64,000 bases of DNA from Loripinus fragilis (GCA_964019695.1 OZ026525.1:92537779-92601778); one strand, 5' to 3'. Shown: positions 44,350 to 55,710, counted from the first letter of the stretch. Translations and numbers: made by a program. Notes: generated by a model from the sequence alone, not told the origin.

Positions 44350-44497
44350 CTGTTTTTTTTTGTTTGATTTGATTATGTCCCATCAACAATCTGTCAGTTA
44401 AACAGGGACGGGTCTTCCTTGGTTGAACCAGTACTAAGCTAGGATAAATGTGTCTTGCTAAAGGACCACAATGCAGTAACACCACTGAGGCTCAAAT
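44350..44497 (-). mobile_element. Truncated SINE S1 in the 400-bp array
   Basis: - strand body TGCATTGTGGTCCTTTAGCA, AGTACTGGTTCAACCAAGGA and ATCAAATCAAACAAA tail. The tRNA-like head is missing beyond the B box. Confidence 0.8.
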
Positions 44498-45575
44498 CCA
44501 TTTTTGTTCTGGATAAGAAGATTTTTAAAGTTTTTTTTTATCATATATGGGCCTGGCGGCCCTCTTGGTCAAGTGACCAGAACAATTTATATAAATTTTG
44601 GCTAACTTATAATAAGGAGTCTTCATATGCATAGTGGATTCTGAGAAAACTATGTTTTAATATATTGATGGGACTCCAATATGACCGACCTTGGCTGAAA
44701 GGTCGAAGGTCAACCTTGTCCTTTGGAACTTATTCATAGTAATTGTCTCATTAAGTGAGAATAATGACTTAGGCTTCCACAGTTTGGGAAGCAAATTTTA
44801 CCTTGACATTAAGTAGGTCAAGGACAACCTAGGATCATCATTTGAACAAACTTTGTAGGTCTCACACCTTAAATGCTACATACCAAGTCCCAAGATTATC
44901 GGCCTTCTTGTTCCAGAGAAGAAGATTTTTATAACGTTTTTACCATATAGGGGCATGGTGGCCATCTTGGTCATGTGACCATAAAATTTTGTACAAATTT
45001 TGCATAAGGAGTCTTCATATGAAATTTGAGTTCAATTGGGCCAATGGTTTCTAAGAAAACTATGTTTTAATATATTAATGGGACTCCAATATAAGCGACC
45101 TAAGCTGAAAGGTCAAAGGTCAGCCTTGACCTTTGGAACTTAACTATTCCAGTTTTCAAAAAAAAAAAACTTTTCAAAAATTTACCCATTTAGCATAAGG
45201 AAGCAAAGTTTGACCTTGACGTTAAGTAGGTCAAGGACAACATAGCATCATCATTTGAACAAACTTAGTAGGCCTCACATCCCCAATGCTACATACCAAG
45301 TCCCAAGGTCATCAGCCTTGTGGTTCTGGAGAAGGTTTTTAAAGGTTTTTTACCATATATGGGCATGGCAGCCATCTTGGTCATGTGACCAAGACAATTT
45401 GAACAAACTTTCGTTCCCGTGTCCTAAGGAGTCTCCATATGAAATTTGAGTTAATTGGCCCAGTGGTTTCAGAGGAGAAGGTGTTTGAAAAGGTTGACGG
45501 AGTGACTGGTATACTATTAGCTCACCCATGAGCCTTTGGCTCAGGTGAGCTTAAACACACACCAGCAACAATTAC

Positions 45576-45692
45576 CTTATCCATATCTTCTGTAATGTTG
45601 ATCTTTGATTTCTTGAGCCTCTCCTTGAGATTGGTGTAGTAGGTCACTGGTACCTCTAAGAAGTGTTGACCTCTCTTCTTCATATCACTCAC
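45576..45692 (-). CDS. HPD: HPD coding exon, third from the end
   Basis: 39 codons, phase 0 at both ends: VSDMKKRGQHFLEVPVTYYT, NLKERLKKSKINITEDMDK. It matches the R-x-RG-x-x-F-x-x-VP-x-TYY...L region of the HPD C-terminal vicinal-oxygen-chelate domain, between the second His ligand (on the missing preceding exon) and the Glu ligand. The acceptor is TTCCTATGCAG, the donor GTAATT. Joined to 41571 it reads EDMDK-LQELRIL without a gap, as in animal HPD. Confidence 0.94.
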
Positions 45693-45724
45693 CTGCATAG
45701 GAAATCACAGTTTGTAGAGGAGAT

Positions 45725-45925
45725 TTATGTTTTGGAGGAGAATACCAAATATATTTCATAGAGTGGTGAAAAAATCAGTTTTTTTCACTCGTGCTACACA
45801 CTCGTGAAAATGCTGATACTTTCACTGAAAATGCTGATACTTTCACTACACGAGAGGATATTTATATATATATATATATTTTTTTTCAAAAGAAAAGTAA
45901 ATTTTCTTTTTATTTTATACTCAAA
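45725..45925. repeat. Rearranged copy of the 3872-3992 MITE
   Basis: GAATACCAAATATATTTCAT then a doubled 21-bp block AATGCTGATACTTTCACT, a TATATATATATA run at 45863, and AAAGTAAATTTTCTTTTTAT, which also follows the first copy at 3998. Confidence 0.65.
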
Positions 45926-46249
45926 GGAGAGTTACGTACCTTTTTTCCTGGGTGTTTCTCGTCAGATTGTACCTTTTCAGTGTGTTTATTGGGTATAATT
46001 TTGGGTGTAAACTTAGTTTGCCTTAGAACTGCATCTTTAAAAAATCAACCTTTAGATAAAGTGTGACATGGGACTTTCTTCACATCTTGCAAACGAGCGC
46101 TATGCCAGGCCACTGTGTGATATCATATGGTTTGAAATTGATGTTACACATCCTAAGTGTTACTTTTGATAAAGACCCTGCATATAAAAAAAATTGAACT
46201 AGAACAGTCAGATTCAGACAAAGGGCTCCGCATAATGCCCTGCATTGAA
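45926..46249. other. No gene recognised
   Basis: No exon or repeat boundary identified. Confidence 0.35.
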
Positions 46250-46640
46250 AAGGTGACATTCGTTTTGGCGGCAATCTTGATTATCATTCATCATTCAACT
46301 CCCATATTTAGACATGAACAATAGTTTGATGAAAGTAGTCCATATATGAAATTTGGAAGAAATTGAGTGACAAATGACTAGATGTGCAAACTGACAGTTG
46401 GCAGCCGTTTGTGCAGCCATCTTGGTTATTGTTCATCGGACAATACCAACAGTCGATCTTGGGAAAGAGTTTGAAGAGAGTAATCCATATATGTAATTTG
46501 GAAGAAATCGGTTGGAGTGTTCACACATGCAAACTGACAGGCGGCAGCCATTTTGACGGCCATCTGTTCTGTTCTGTTCTTGAAGATATTCTGCCACAGT
46601 TGGCACACCTCCAGTTCGCTGGAGTACCGTTTCACAGTTA
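46250..46640 (+). repeat. Tandem ~110-130-bp repeat, about 2.5 units
   Basis: Units contain GTTTGAWGARAGTARTCCAT, ATTTGGAAGAAATYG, TGCAAACTGACAG, GGCAGCC and CATCTTGGTTATTGTTCATC. Further units lie at 50108-50250 and 50620-50760, on the far side of the LINE, so the LINE appears to have inserted into this array. Confidence 0.75.
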
Positions 46641-46659
46641 AAATGGTTGATTTAGTCCA

Positions 46660-49600
46660 CCACCCTATTTACACGTTATGAGAGTCTCTATATACAGGTT
46701 AAAAAATTTATAAAATGTTTCTTTTAAAATGTTTATATAAAAGTTTATATAAAAGTTCATATGGAGGTGTCGATCTTGAATACTGTGTATTAGAAAACTG
46801 GAAACCTGCTATGTTGTGGTCTGGAAAACCTCATTAGACTTGAGAGTTTTATGCTGCTTATTTCTGATTCTCTGTGGTATAACTGCTAGTCTTTTGTACC
46901 GCTCACAATGCAGCGCATGACATAAACGTCTGCTTTGAAATTCTATTGTCTTTAGTTTATGTAGGTCACATTTGGGGGTGGATTTACTACAAGCACTGGA
47001 GTCTAATATTAGCTGAAGCAATCTATCTGGATCGTTAGTAGGATTACTAAGCAAGCTAGCACAGGTATCAGTAATAATGTCTATAATGGGTTCTCTAGCA
47101 CTACTCAAAGCCGTGCAACTCAGCAGGAAATGTTTAATTGTCTCTTCACCATTCTTACATAATAAGCAGGTAGGATCTATAGCATTTTGGTTGAAAGCAG
47201 CTCGATTACTCTGGAGTATGTACGTCCCTGTCACCAGTTTCAGTTTTCTGCTAATACGGGGAATTTCTCTTGCATTTCCAATCGTTTGTATCACAGGATG
47301 TCGTTGGCCGTAGGAGTAATCTTCTGTATGTAGGTATTTTAAGCTTGAATATAGTGTTGACTGATGTGATAATCTAGCGGTCCAGTAGCCGTTAACCTGT
47401 TTATTAACCATCCTCTTCCATTTTTCCTTGCCTGGAGGGTCATTCAGGATATCCAGTGGTTGGGGTAGATCATACTTGAAACAAAATCCCTGAGTGCCAC
47501 GAACCAACTATTACTCTTCTGTCCTTTGATATTCAGTTGTCTGTGAGCTATACGTTTCTCAATCGACGAAGAAGTAAGACGGCTTATATTACCAAATAGT
47601 GTTAAGGCTCTTTTATGTATTGTGGCTTCGACTGGGATGGTTCCAGATATAATATACACCGCTGGATCTGCCGTTGTAACAGGAATAGAAAGTAATAATT
47701 TCATGTACTTTTTATAAAATTTCTCTAGTGTATCAAGATGCTTTCCACGGGGGAGAACCACTTCCATTCCGTAAATAAGAGTCAGGAGATCATATGTTTG
47801 AAATAAGTGTACTGTAGATTCTTGGTCTAGCCCATTATGACCATGGCAACCAGAAGGCATCAAGCTGTATAGGGTTCTTCTCGCTTTCTTGACGTTTTCT
47901 TGCACAGCAGTTTCCTGTGTCGAAGCTGATCGCTGAATTCCAACATGCATGCTCTCCGTTACCACTGGCATAGGTTCTCCATTTAATAGCCATACATAGT
48001 CTTCATCATTTTCTGCTGGATTCACCTTTAGAACAACGCTCTTCACCAGCTGGAACTCATACCGCTCCATGGATCCATAATCCTCAGAGGTCGACACTAA
48101 TGATTGGAGTGGCTCAGGTTTAGAACTGGCAACCGCCACATCATCTGCACAGGCTGGTGCTGCACAACCAATCTCGCCTATTTTCGCTCCATGGTCAATA
48201 TTCTCCAATCTATCAAGTAGTGGATTCTCATAGATCTTATAGAGGTCTGTACTTAATATGCCACCCTGGCGTACACCTTGTTTTATTTCAAACTTCTTTG
48301 AGAAATTTCCATCCCATTTGATAACTGTCTGGGCATTTGTGTGAAGGCTGGTAATTAGGTTCCAATGAGCACCATCGATTCCAAGGTGATAAACCTTACG
48401 TAGTAAGCTATTATGGTTGACTACATCAAATGCAGATTTAGCATCCATAAATGCTATATATGTAGGTTCTTTGAGGTCCTTGTTATTTCTGATATATTCT
48501 TCCAGTATAAGAGAACAATTCATCGGGGAGGATCCTTCAGTAAATCCACGTTGAAGACCATTTTGGCTCTCCAATACTATTGGTTTTATTCTTTCTCTCA
48601 GGACTGATTCCAAGATTTTCGCTATTGTTGGTGTAATTGTTATGCCTCGATAATTCTTCGCATCTAGGTTAGAGCCTTTCCTCTTAAATACAGGCGTCAA
48701 GACACCAAGTTTCATGCTGTCTGGAACAGATCCTAGCCTGAGCATATTGTTGAATAAATTCACAAGTATGGGTGTTACTGCTTCAATGGCATAGATGAAA
48801 TGTTCAGCTTTAATGTTGAATGTGTCACAAGATTTTCCAGTGTTGAGTGATTTAATTGCCTTTGTTACTTCTTGAGAGGTAATTGGAATAAAATTATTGT
48901 TATATTGACATATATCTACTATTTCGTTGAATTCCAGGTCGACAAGCTTCTGATATTTCTGGTCAAAGTTTGGACTGTCCTGTGGAGTTGCAAGTCGCTC
49001 AAAATGCTGGTGCCATCCGTTCAATATTTCATTTTCTGATTTAAATACGGTACTTCCAACATAAAGTTCATTGATACAGCCACTCAGTCTGCCTCTTTGT
49101 CGGTTAATGAGCTTGTGAAATAATTTTGAGTCTCTTGTTCTCGAATCAAGTATCTCCTGTCTGATCTGGGTATGTTTTTTGCTGTACTCGAATCTAATAG
49201 CTCGACGTAGACTGATAGTTGTGAGTTTCTTCTTCTGGACTGCTCTGTTAGTTGGGTCCTCTGGTCTTCCGGCCTGTTTCCATTTGTGAAAGGCTTCTTT
49301 TTTGGTTTGCACCGCTGCCTGGATCTCAGGGGTCCAAACCCTCAATTTTGAAGTACGTCTTTTGAGCTTTTTCCCTTTTGGTGCTGCTTGTGTAGCCGCA
49401 TACTCAAGAATAGCATTCACTTTTCTAGTTGCTAGGTCGACTTGGCAAGCACTGTTGAGACCTACATCAATACTCTTTATGGATTCACTGACAATATCAC
49501 TGTATATTTCCTTATCAAGCTTATCCCATTTCATTCTTGGGGTTATTTCCCTTGATGTACTATTTGATATGGCCTTTTCCATTGTATACCTTATTGAGCA

Positions 49601-50090
49601 TGCCACTGGTAAATGGTCTGATACATTAATTTTCAGGTTTTCTAAAACTTCTATTTCACCCATATTATCGTTAAAAGTATGCGGATAAAATATGTAGTCC
49701 AAGGTTGATGTCTCTGTACCGCGAGGGTTTATGTAGGTTTTTTGTGTCTGTTTGGTAGTGAGATCATTTTCTTGCATGAATTCATTCAGACTCTGCTGCC
49801 TGTGTGTCTTGACGGATTAATATAGATCCTTGTTCCAGTCCCCTCCAATGATAATAGTATGAGTAGGAGAATATTTTTCAAATATTTCATTCAGTTGATC
49901 TAAGCAATCAGTAAAATGTTCACTATTGTCCGTGAGACCCTTACAGGGCATATACACCGATATAAGCATGAGCGGATTCTGTCCTTTGACCTCAATGCAC
50001 TGGATTCTATTTCCCCCATCTTGTTGGACTTGAATGAGATGACCTATTTCCTTTTTCCATAACACACCTACTCCTCCATCTTGTTATCGT
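46660..50090 (-). mobile_element. APE-type non-LTR retrotransposon (LINE), nearly intact
   Basis: Carries endonuclease, reverse transcriptase and a C-terminal Cys/His motif on the - strand, in that order. It is 5'-truncated inside the endonuclease at about 50085. The 3' UTR reaches roughly 46660. Both sides are units of one tandem repeat, which supports insertion as a single block. Clade (RTE-X, Proto2, jockey or other) not assigned. Confidence 0.88.
46809..50065 (-). pseudogene. LINE ORF: endonuclease-RT-CCHC, one stop and one frameshift
   Basis: N-terminal part: endonuclease/exonuclease/phosphatase motifs VYMPCKG, IIIGGDWN, STLDYIF and SDHLPV. An in-frame TAA at 49817-49819 falls just after GGDWNKDLY, with 13 codons to the next Met in the same frame. 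RT: FKRKGSNLDAKNYRGITI, AFMDAKSAFDVVNHNSLL, GVRQGGILSTDLY and the catalytic CADDVA near 48145. A frameshift near 47485 joins ALRDF to CFKYDLPQPLDIL. The tail carries CLLCKNGEETIKHFLLSC (about 47150). With only two lesions in about 1,085 codons this is a young copy. Confidence 0.88.
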
Positions 50091-50107
50091 CCATCAGACT
50101 AAACTTA

Positions 50108-50760
50108 CATTCAAACTTAGGCGAGAGTTTGAACAAAGTAATTCATTCTTGAAATTTAAAAGAAATGACTAAGGTAGAGTGTCCACATGTGCCAACTGAG
50201 AGGCGGCAGCCATTTTGTCGGCCATCTTGGTTATAGTTCATCGGACAAAACCCATTCTATTGTTAAGTCATCCGGGTATTTTAGGCATTATGTAACCTCA
50301 CTCTGAAGAGCTCCGTTGAAATGCTCGGTGAAAATAATGCCAGACGCTTATTAAGAAGCATTCAAAATCCTGAAATTTTAATCAGTAATATGTCCTTAAA
50401 TATGTCCGATTATTTTATAATTACTTTCAATATCAAAAGAAAATCATATTTCTAATCGATATTAAAAATTTCAACGCAAAATTTTGAGTAGTTTTAAAGA
50501 TATTGCAAGTTATAAATCCACCAAAATACATTGGGATAACGGAGAATTACCTGTGTATTCACCGAGTGCGTAAAGCGTCTTGATGATCCAGAGCGGGATA
50601 TGACGTATCACTGTTTAAGAGAATATTCAAACTTGGGCGAGAGTTTGATGGAAGCAATCCATATCTGAAATTTGGAAGAAATCTGATTAAAAATGACTAA
50701 GTTAGATTGCCCACAAAAGCAGACGGATGGACAGACGGACGGCCAGCATTCTTTGTTCCA
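50108..50760 (+). repeat. Continuation of the 46250 tandem-repeat family
   Basis: AGGCGAGAGTTTGAACAAAG, GGCGGCAGCCATTTTGTCGG and CCATCTTGGTTATAGTTCAT (50120-50250), then a second unit GGGCGAGAGTTTGATGGAAG at 50636 ending in a GACGGATGGACAGACGGACGG run. Sequence 50271-50624 between them is unannotated AT-rich DNA. Confidence 0.65.
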
Positions 50761-51284
50761 TGTATATTACCAAAAAGCCTTGTGAAAAGATATAAATCAT
50801 ATCACTTACTAATGAATAGATATGATATCTTTTCACTATAAAAAATATCATTTTTATTCACATTTGATACGCACTGAATTAGCTGCTTAGTAATAAAGAA
50901 AATGCAGTCCCTTTATAACACACCTCATTATAGGATGGATTTGGATATAAGGAGGTCATGTTGTGGCTCCCAAATTATTTTTTTTTTAATTTACAAAGGA
51001 ATTTTAGGAATTGACAATTTCATTGTAATTTTCCTATAGAATATAGCATTATAAAGGGATTGCACTGTATAGCCATGCATTAATAAGAAACAATTTTTGG
51101 ACAAACATTTTCCAGTCTTTACAATGGTGCAACTTCATTATCAATAAAGATGCAATGTGTGGATAAAAATAGTGTGGATAAAAATACAGTGTGAATTCTG
51201 ATCAGCTGGCTTCCTCACTGATCCTCACTGTTTTCAAAAGCGAGAAAGCGAGTGTAGATCTAGGTAAGCAAAATATGGGGCTTA
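50761..51284. other. No gene recognised
   Basis: AT-rich. A doubled TGTGGATAAAAATA occurs at about 51158-51185. Confidence 0.35.
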
Positions 51285-51645
51285 AAAATACTAGTTTTTT
51301 TTTATCTGTTTTAAACATATGGGTGCTCAAAACGAGCTAGTTCTTTTGATAACCCAAAACATATGTTTTGGTTGAGATATTCAATTATGCACTCTTATCA
51401 AGAGCCCTGAAAGGGATAGAATTTTGACTCAATTTATGCACACCTTGCACTTTTTAGGTAGAATCATAGGGCCAGTTAAGCAATTTTTCTAGCGTAAAAT
51501 TGTAATTATTTTCTTACCAATCAGTTTAAACATGTTTTGGGTGCCCTAGAGAACCGTCTCATTGAGACGGTTCTTTTGAGCACCCAAAACATATGTTTTT
51601 GTTGAGAAATAAGAAAAATAATTTTCTGTTACGCACTCTTATCTG
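51285..51645. mobile_element. Two palindromic MITE M5 copies
   Basis: A degenerate copy (51285-51400, GGGTGCTCAAAACGAGCTAG) is followed by a good one (51465-51645) with AGAACCGTCTCATTGAGACG, CACCCAAAACATATG and TTACGCACTCTTATCTGG. Confidence 0.82.
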
Positions 51646-51687
51646 GGGCCTTGGGTAAAATACAATATTTCCAAACGAAAATTATAT

Positions 51688-51923
51688 GGGCCTCGAACCG
51701 AGAAAACCTGATTTTGTTGTATGCGAACAAAAAAAGCTGCAGACCAGCCTGGGCATCCGCAGTCTGATAAGCACCTTTGCAGTTTGCTTTTTGGAAAGTA
51801 TTATGACTCCTGTTGGTACCCGCAAAATTTTGATATTCTAGCTAGTCTCTGTAGCTGTGCAGCCTGGTTGGAGTCTTTCTTGGTCGGAAACCCTGAAAAC
51901 AGGTTTTCCTCAGTCTAGGCCCA
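51688..51923. mobile_element. MITE M2 copy
   Basis: GGGCCTCGAACCGAGAAAAC left, GTTTTCCTCAGTCTAGGCCC right. AAAAAGCTGCAGACCAGCCTGG and CTAGCTAGTCTCTGTAGC interior. Confidence 0.82.
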
Positions 51924-52879
51924 CATGTTCAAGAGGACTACAAGAGGTGTTTCATGTTTATTTGAACAAATTTGAAAATGCCGTTTCTCATTTATTTCTC
52001 GTTATAATTTGGGTAATAATTGATTTCCATGGGTTAGTCTGATCTCCAGAAATAGGCAGTCATCAACAAAACATTATTTAATTTTCATTTTCCGGTTTGA
52101 AACAGTTTCTGAAGATGAGTAATCAAATTTTAAGCGTTTAAAAATGCTGTTTTAAACGAAATGTACTAAATCTTTCTCGAACAATTCTCTTTGAAAATAA
52201 AGCATTCCAGTTGGATATTTACTTTTTGGAAGCAACTTGATTATCAAATTTTAGGGTTTACAGTTTCCAAAGCAACACTCAATTGTATGCAAAATACTCA
52301 AATGCAATATTTGGCGATCAGTTTTATCTGCGATAGATATTTAAAATATCTAAGAAAATGATTTCGCTTTGAATTTTGATAATTTGTTTTTCAAAATTTT
52401 TCCAAGACACATTTTATACACGAGATACCCATTGGGTACTTTTATGAAAAAACTTATTACAAGGCAGATGGAAGTTGAATACACTAGTCTTCATCTGTAA
52501 GGTGGTGGAGAAGCTGGTACCGGTTTTGCAATCTTGTGAGATTCTTGTGAGATGCTTTCCTTATCATTGGTACAAGTTAAACTAAAGCCAAGCAGCATAC
52601 TGATTGCATAACATCAAATTCAATTTTTATTTATTTTAAAAGCAACGCAAGGAGCTGTAAACCTGTGCAGTGTAATACAGAGCTTTTCAGGAACTCGTTT
52701 TTTCCCAGGGACAGTTATTGATTGGCGTAATGATCGAGCTTGATCGAGCCAGTAACATGAGATAAGTTAGAACCATCTAAAAGATAGTGCAGTGCATGCA
52801 GAGACAATTCACGGATTTAGTGTTGATTTTATTTTCTTGTCCTTTGGGATCATGGGTTTCATTTTCGGGACTTTGAAAC
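51924..52879. other. No gene recognised
   Basis: About 950 bp of AT-rich DNA without exon or repeat signature. Confidence 0.4.
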
Positions 52880-52935
52880 TATTAGAGGGTCACTGATGAA
52901 GCCTATATGGCCGAAACTAGCTAGTCTAGTTTCAG
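52880..52935 (+). ncRNA. Hammerhead-like core motif (degenerate candidate)
   Basis: CTGATGA (52893-52899) is followed by A-GCC-TATAT-GGC-C and GAAA (52913-52916). Stem III can form from ACTAG (52916-52920) and CTAGT (52926-52930). The G-C closing pair expected at the base of stem II is A-C here, and no convincing stem I is visible. Hammerhead ribozymes are known from Penelope-like elements, and an R1 3' fragment lies 400 bp downstream. Activity is doubtful. Confidence 0.3.
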
Positions 52936-53339
52936 TGTTTGGTGCATTCTTTGCTTCCAAAGAATAACCTTTTAAAGAATATATTAGAAGAGCCATCTCA
53001 TAGAAACTATTTTTTTTGCCAGCTCACTCCGGTTGCGCACGCTGAAAAGCCCTGAAAGGTATTCATCCAGATCCAGACTATGTTGAACTTTGATTTATTG
53101 TTAATTGTTAATGGCGCAGCAAGAACGTTGAAAAGTTACGCACATCAAGGGAGATTACTGGATCATAAAGTGATTCTCTTAAATTACGTCCATTTCCAAG
53201 AGGAACTTCTCTTAAAGGAAAGTATTTGCTTCCAGTAGGAATGATTTTTTTCCTTTAAGAACAGTTCCTTATAGTATGGAAAATCTTTTTTTACCACGTT
53301 AGGTGACTTTCCATGAGTGTTATTATTTTTATTACGTTC
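52936..53339. other. No gene recognised
   Basis: Sequence between the hammerhead-like motif and the R1 fragment. It may be 5' R1 sequence, but no coding similarity is seen. Confidence 0.3.
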
Positions 53340-53605
53340 GTGAGTAACTGCAACGACACTGGGGGGGAGCTACGACAATGATTGCTGCTTCCATTGTTAG
53401 ATTCTGTGTTTGTTCTACGTTTTGTTGTGTGTCACTTTATGGCTTTTCTAGTTTGGCAATCATCTTCATGGGACAGGAAAGAGAGAGTTGATTGCTTTGC
53501 TTTGTTTGTCTTCCTGTTGTGTTGTGATTATTGTGTTGCTTTCTCTCACAGTGCCGTGGGTGGGTCTGCAGTTTGTGATTGTGGTATTTCCTGATCAAAC
53601 TCGCT
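53340..53605 (+). mobile_element. R1 3'-end fragment
   Basis: Parallels 2150-2390: TTTGGCAATCATCTTCATGG, TTGCTTTGCTTTGTTTGTCT, GGTCTGCAGTTTGTGATTG and GGTATTTCCTGA. Open frames here are not genes. Confidence 0.72.
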
Positions 53606-53752
53606 TGTTTTTCCTCCATCAGTGAATACATTTTAACAAGTAGTAAACAGGTAGGAACCCTGTAGTATGCTTTCTGAAGCTTCTCATCCGTATCTACACT
53701 ATTTGTCAAAGCTTTAATTTATTGATTTTAGCATAAACATGCTAAATAAATT

Positions 53753-53988
53753 GAATCGCGACATGAGATTTCCAACACACTTGTATGTGCAACCAGTTAA
53801 GGCTAAGACCAGCCTGATCATACGCGCAGTCTGATCAGATCCTTTGCTAATCGCTTGAATGTACTGAGACTGTTAAGCTACTGAACAATCAACATTTGGA
53901 GTCTCTAAGCTTAAAAGGAGGCTGCACAGGCTCGTCTGAGTCTATTAATGTCAAAATGCCACATTGTTTGAAATTTCATGTCGCGGAT
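53753..53988. mobile_element. MITE M1 copy
   Basis: GAATCGCGACATGAGATTTC left, inverted GATCCGCGACATGAAATTTC right. Core CATACGCGCAGTCTGATCAG. Confidence 0.87.
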
Positions 53989-54009
53989 CAACTCCATGTT
54001 TGTTTAAAT

Positions 54010-54255
54010 ACTTAGTCCCTGTTTTATGCTGATTATTCTTTAGTGATGGTTTTAATTGAATAAAAACAATTAGAGAAATGAATTTAGATATAGACCACGT
54101 CTTTTGCATTTATTTTTTTCCATTAAAATATGATATTCTACATAGGCTGGAATAAGATGGAATTTTGACGTATTTTTGCTGCTTTTCTTTAAATTAGTCC
54201 CGAAGTAAACCTAACGGTATAAATAAATTATGACTTAAACAGTGGCGGTCTTGAT
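54010..54255 (+). mobile_element. Fragment of the 10.1-kb TIR element family
   Basis: TGATTATTCTTTAGTGATGG, TGAATTTAGATATAGACCACG and TAGGCTGGAATAAGATGGAA follow 10175-10380 block by block. The TIR is missing. Confidence 0.72.
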
Positions 54256-54264
54256 TTAGCAGTG

Positions 54265-54962
54265 CTGGCAAACAGTTTGGTTACATGGAAGGCCCTACCA
54301 AACGTTGGGCAGATCTTGCAAACAGTTTGGGTACATGTAAGGCCCTTCCAAACGTTGAGCAGATCTGGCAAACAGTTTGGGTACATGTAAGGCCCTACCA
54401 AACGTTGGGCAGATCTGGCAAACGGTTTGGATACATGTAAGGCCCTACCAAACGTTGGGCAGATCTGGCAAACAGTTTGAGTACATGTAAGGCCCTACCA
54501 AACGTTGGGCAGATCTGGCAAACAGTTTGTGTACATGTAAAGCCCTACCAAACGTTGGGCAGATCTGGCAAACAGTTTGGGTACATGTAAGGCCCTTCCA
54601 AACGTTGAGCAGATCTGGCAAACAGTTTGGGTACATGTAAGGCCCTACCAAACGTTGGGCAGATCTTGCAAACAGTTTGGGTACATGTAAGGCCCTTCCA
54701 AACGTTGAGCAGATCTGGCAAACAGTTTGGGTACATGTAAGGCCCTACCAAACGTTGGGCAGGTCTGGCAAACAGTTTGGGTACATGTAAGGTCCTACCA
54801 AACGTTGGGCAGATCTGACAAACAGTTTGGATACATGTAAGGCCCTACCAAAAGTTGGGCAGATCTGGCAAACAGTTTGGACACTGATCAGGCTTGATAA
54901 AAAGTATGGCAGATCTGGCAAACAGTTTGGTAACAGATAAGGCCCTACCAAACGTTGGGGAT
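54265..54962 (+). repeat. 50-bp minisatellite, about 14 units, inside MITE M3
   Basis: The unit runs CAGATCTGGCAAACAGTTTG, GGTACATGTAAGGCCCTACC, AAACGTTGGG (50 bp). The last units drift toward GGACACTGATCAGGCTTGAT, the ordinary M3 interior. The right flank is an M3 3' half. Because 50 is not divisible by 3, reading any - strand frame gives a 50-residue peptide period, which creates the false Cys-rich ORFs seen here. Confidence 0.93.
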
Positions 54963-55062
54963 GATCTTGATCCAAACTGTTCGCCACTCTGATGATATTC
55001 TTGAAATCTTTTTTTGGAAAAACTGATTTAGAAAAAAATCAGCAGACGACAAAAACATGATA
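54963..55062 (+). mobile_element. Right half of the MITE M3 that hosts the minisatellite
   Basis: GATCTTGATCCAAACTGTTC, CACTCTGATGATATTCTTG and AATCAGCAGACGACAAAAAC. Confidence 0.8.
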
Positions 55063-55092
55063 AGTGGCAACGAATCCATAGAAAAGCAATAT

Positions 55093-55218
55093 ACAGTTAT
55101 TGACTATTAAGCCATTGGACATGATGTGATGTCGACCTTAGAGTTACAAACAAGGTTAATATTGGTATTCTCAAGTCAACATCACAGCATGTCCAATGCC
55201 TCAATAGTCAACAATTGT
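55093..55218. mobile_element. 125-bp MITE with ~40-bp TIRs
   Basis: GTTATTGACTATTAAGCCATTGG and, inverted, GTTGACTATTGAGGCATTGG. The TIR extends through ACATGATGTGATGTCGAC. Confidence 0.8.
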
Positions 55219-55344
55219 TTTATTATATAATTTATCTAAACAATAAATCAACAATAACAAATCTTGGCCATGGACTATGTCTTTTAATTCTTGAGTTTCT
55301 TTTTTTACATGATGACAAACTAATTTGATTCAGTTTAAAGAGGA

Positions 55345-55710
55345 ATGAATGCATAATTTATTTGTGCTGACAACTGCTGACAGTAAAGCCCCCTGATTAA
55401 ATGCCACATGATGTGTCATTTCATCAGGGTCTACACTGCTTGCTAAGACAAAAAATGATCTTTAGAGAAAACAAATGCAGTTTAATATAGAAATTGTAGC
55501 CAATGACCCCTTGCAATATAGAATGGCAATTACAAGTTTATTGCAGTAATCCATAAGGAAGAATTCATTAATGCATTAAGGGTTCTACTTATTACTATAT
55601 TCAACAGCAAGGTCTTTATATAATTACATGTATATGATGAAACACCAAATCTTATATACAAAGGTTATCAGCAGACGAAACAAGACGCTGCTGGTAAGAA
55701 AAGGGTTATA
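55345..55710. mobile_element. Degenerate MITE M4 copy
   Basis: CTGACAACTGCTGACAG, GTCTACACTGCTTGC and, further on, GGTTATCAGCAGACGAAACAAG...GAAAAGGGTTA. Confidence 0.45.

Larger units (their letters stand above)
42801..45550 (+). repeat. ~400-bp tandem array (about 6 units) in HPD intron
   Basis: GGGCATGGYGGCCATCTTGG and TCATGTGACC recur near 42911, 43389, 44549, 44951 and 45361. Between them are GGTCAAGGTCAACCTAGGAT and CTACATACCAAGTCCCAAGG. Corrected for insertions at 43481-44051 and 44350-44497, the period is about 400 bp. The array ends in GTTGACGGAGTGAC and the hairpin TAGCTCACCC...GGTGAGCTTA, only 26 bp from an HPD exon donor. Confidence 0.85.

Noticed and set aside
54445..54987. Three overlapping - strand open frames with repeated Cys-rich peptide
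   Set aside because: They are translations of the 50-bp minisatellite in successive frames; unit length is not a multiple of three and no splice or start context exists.
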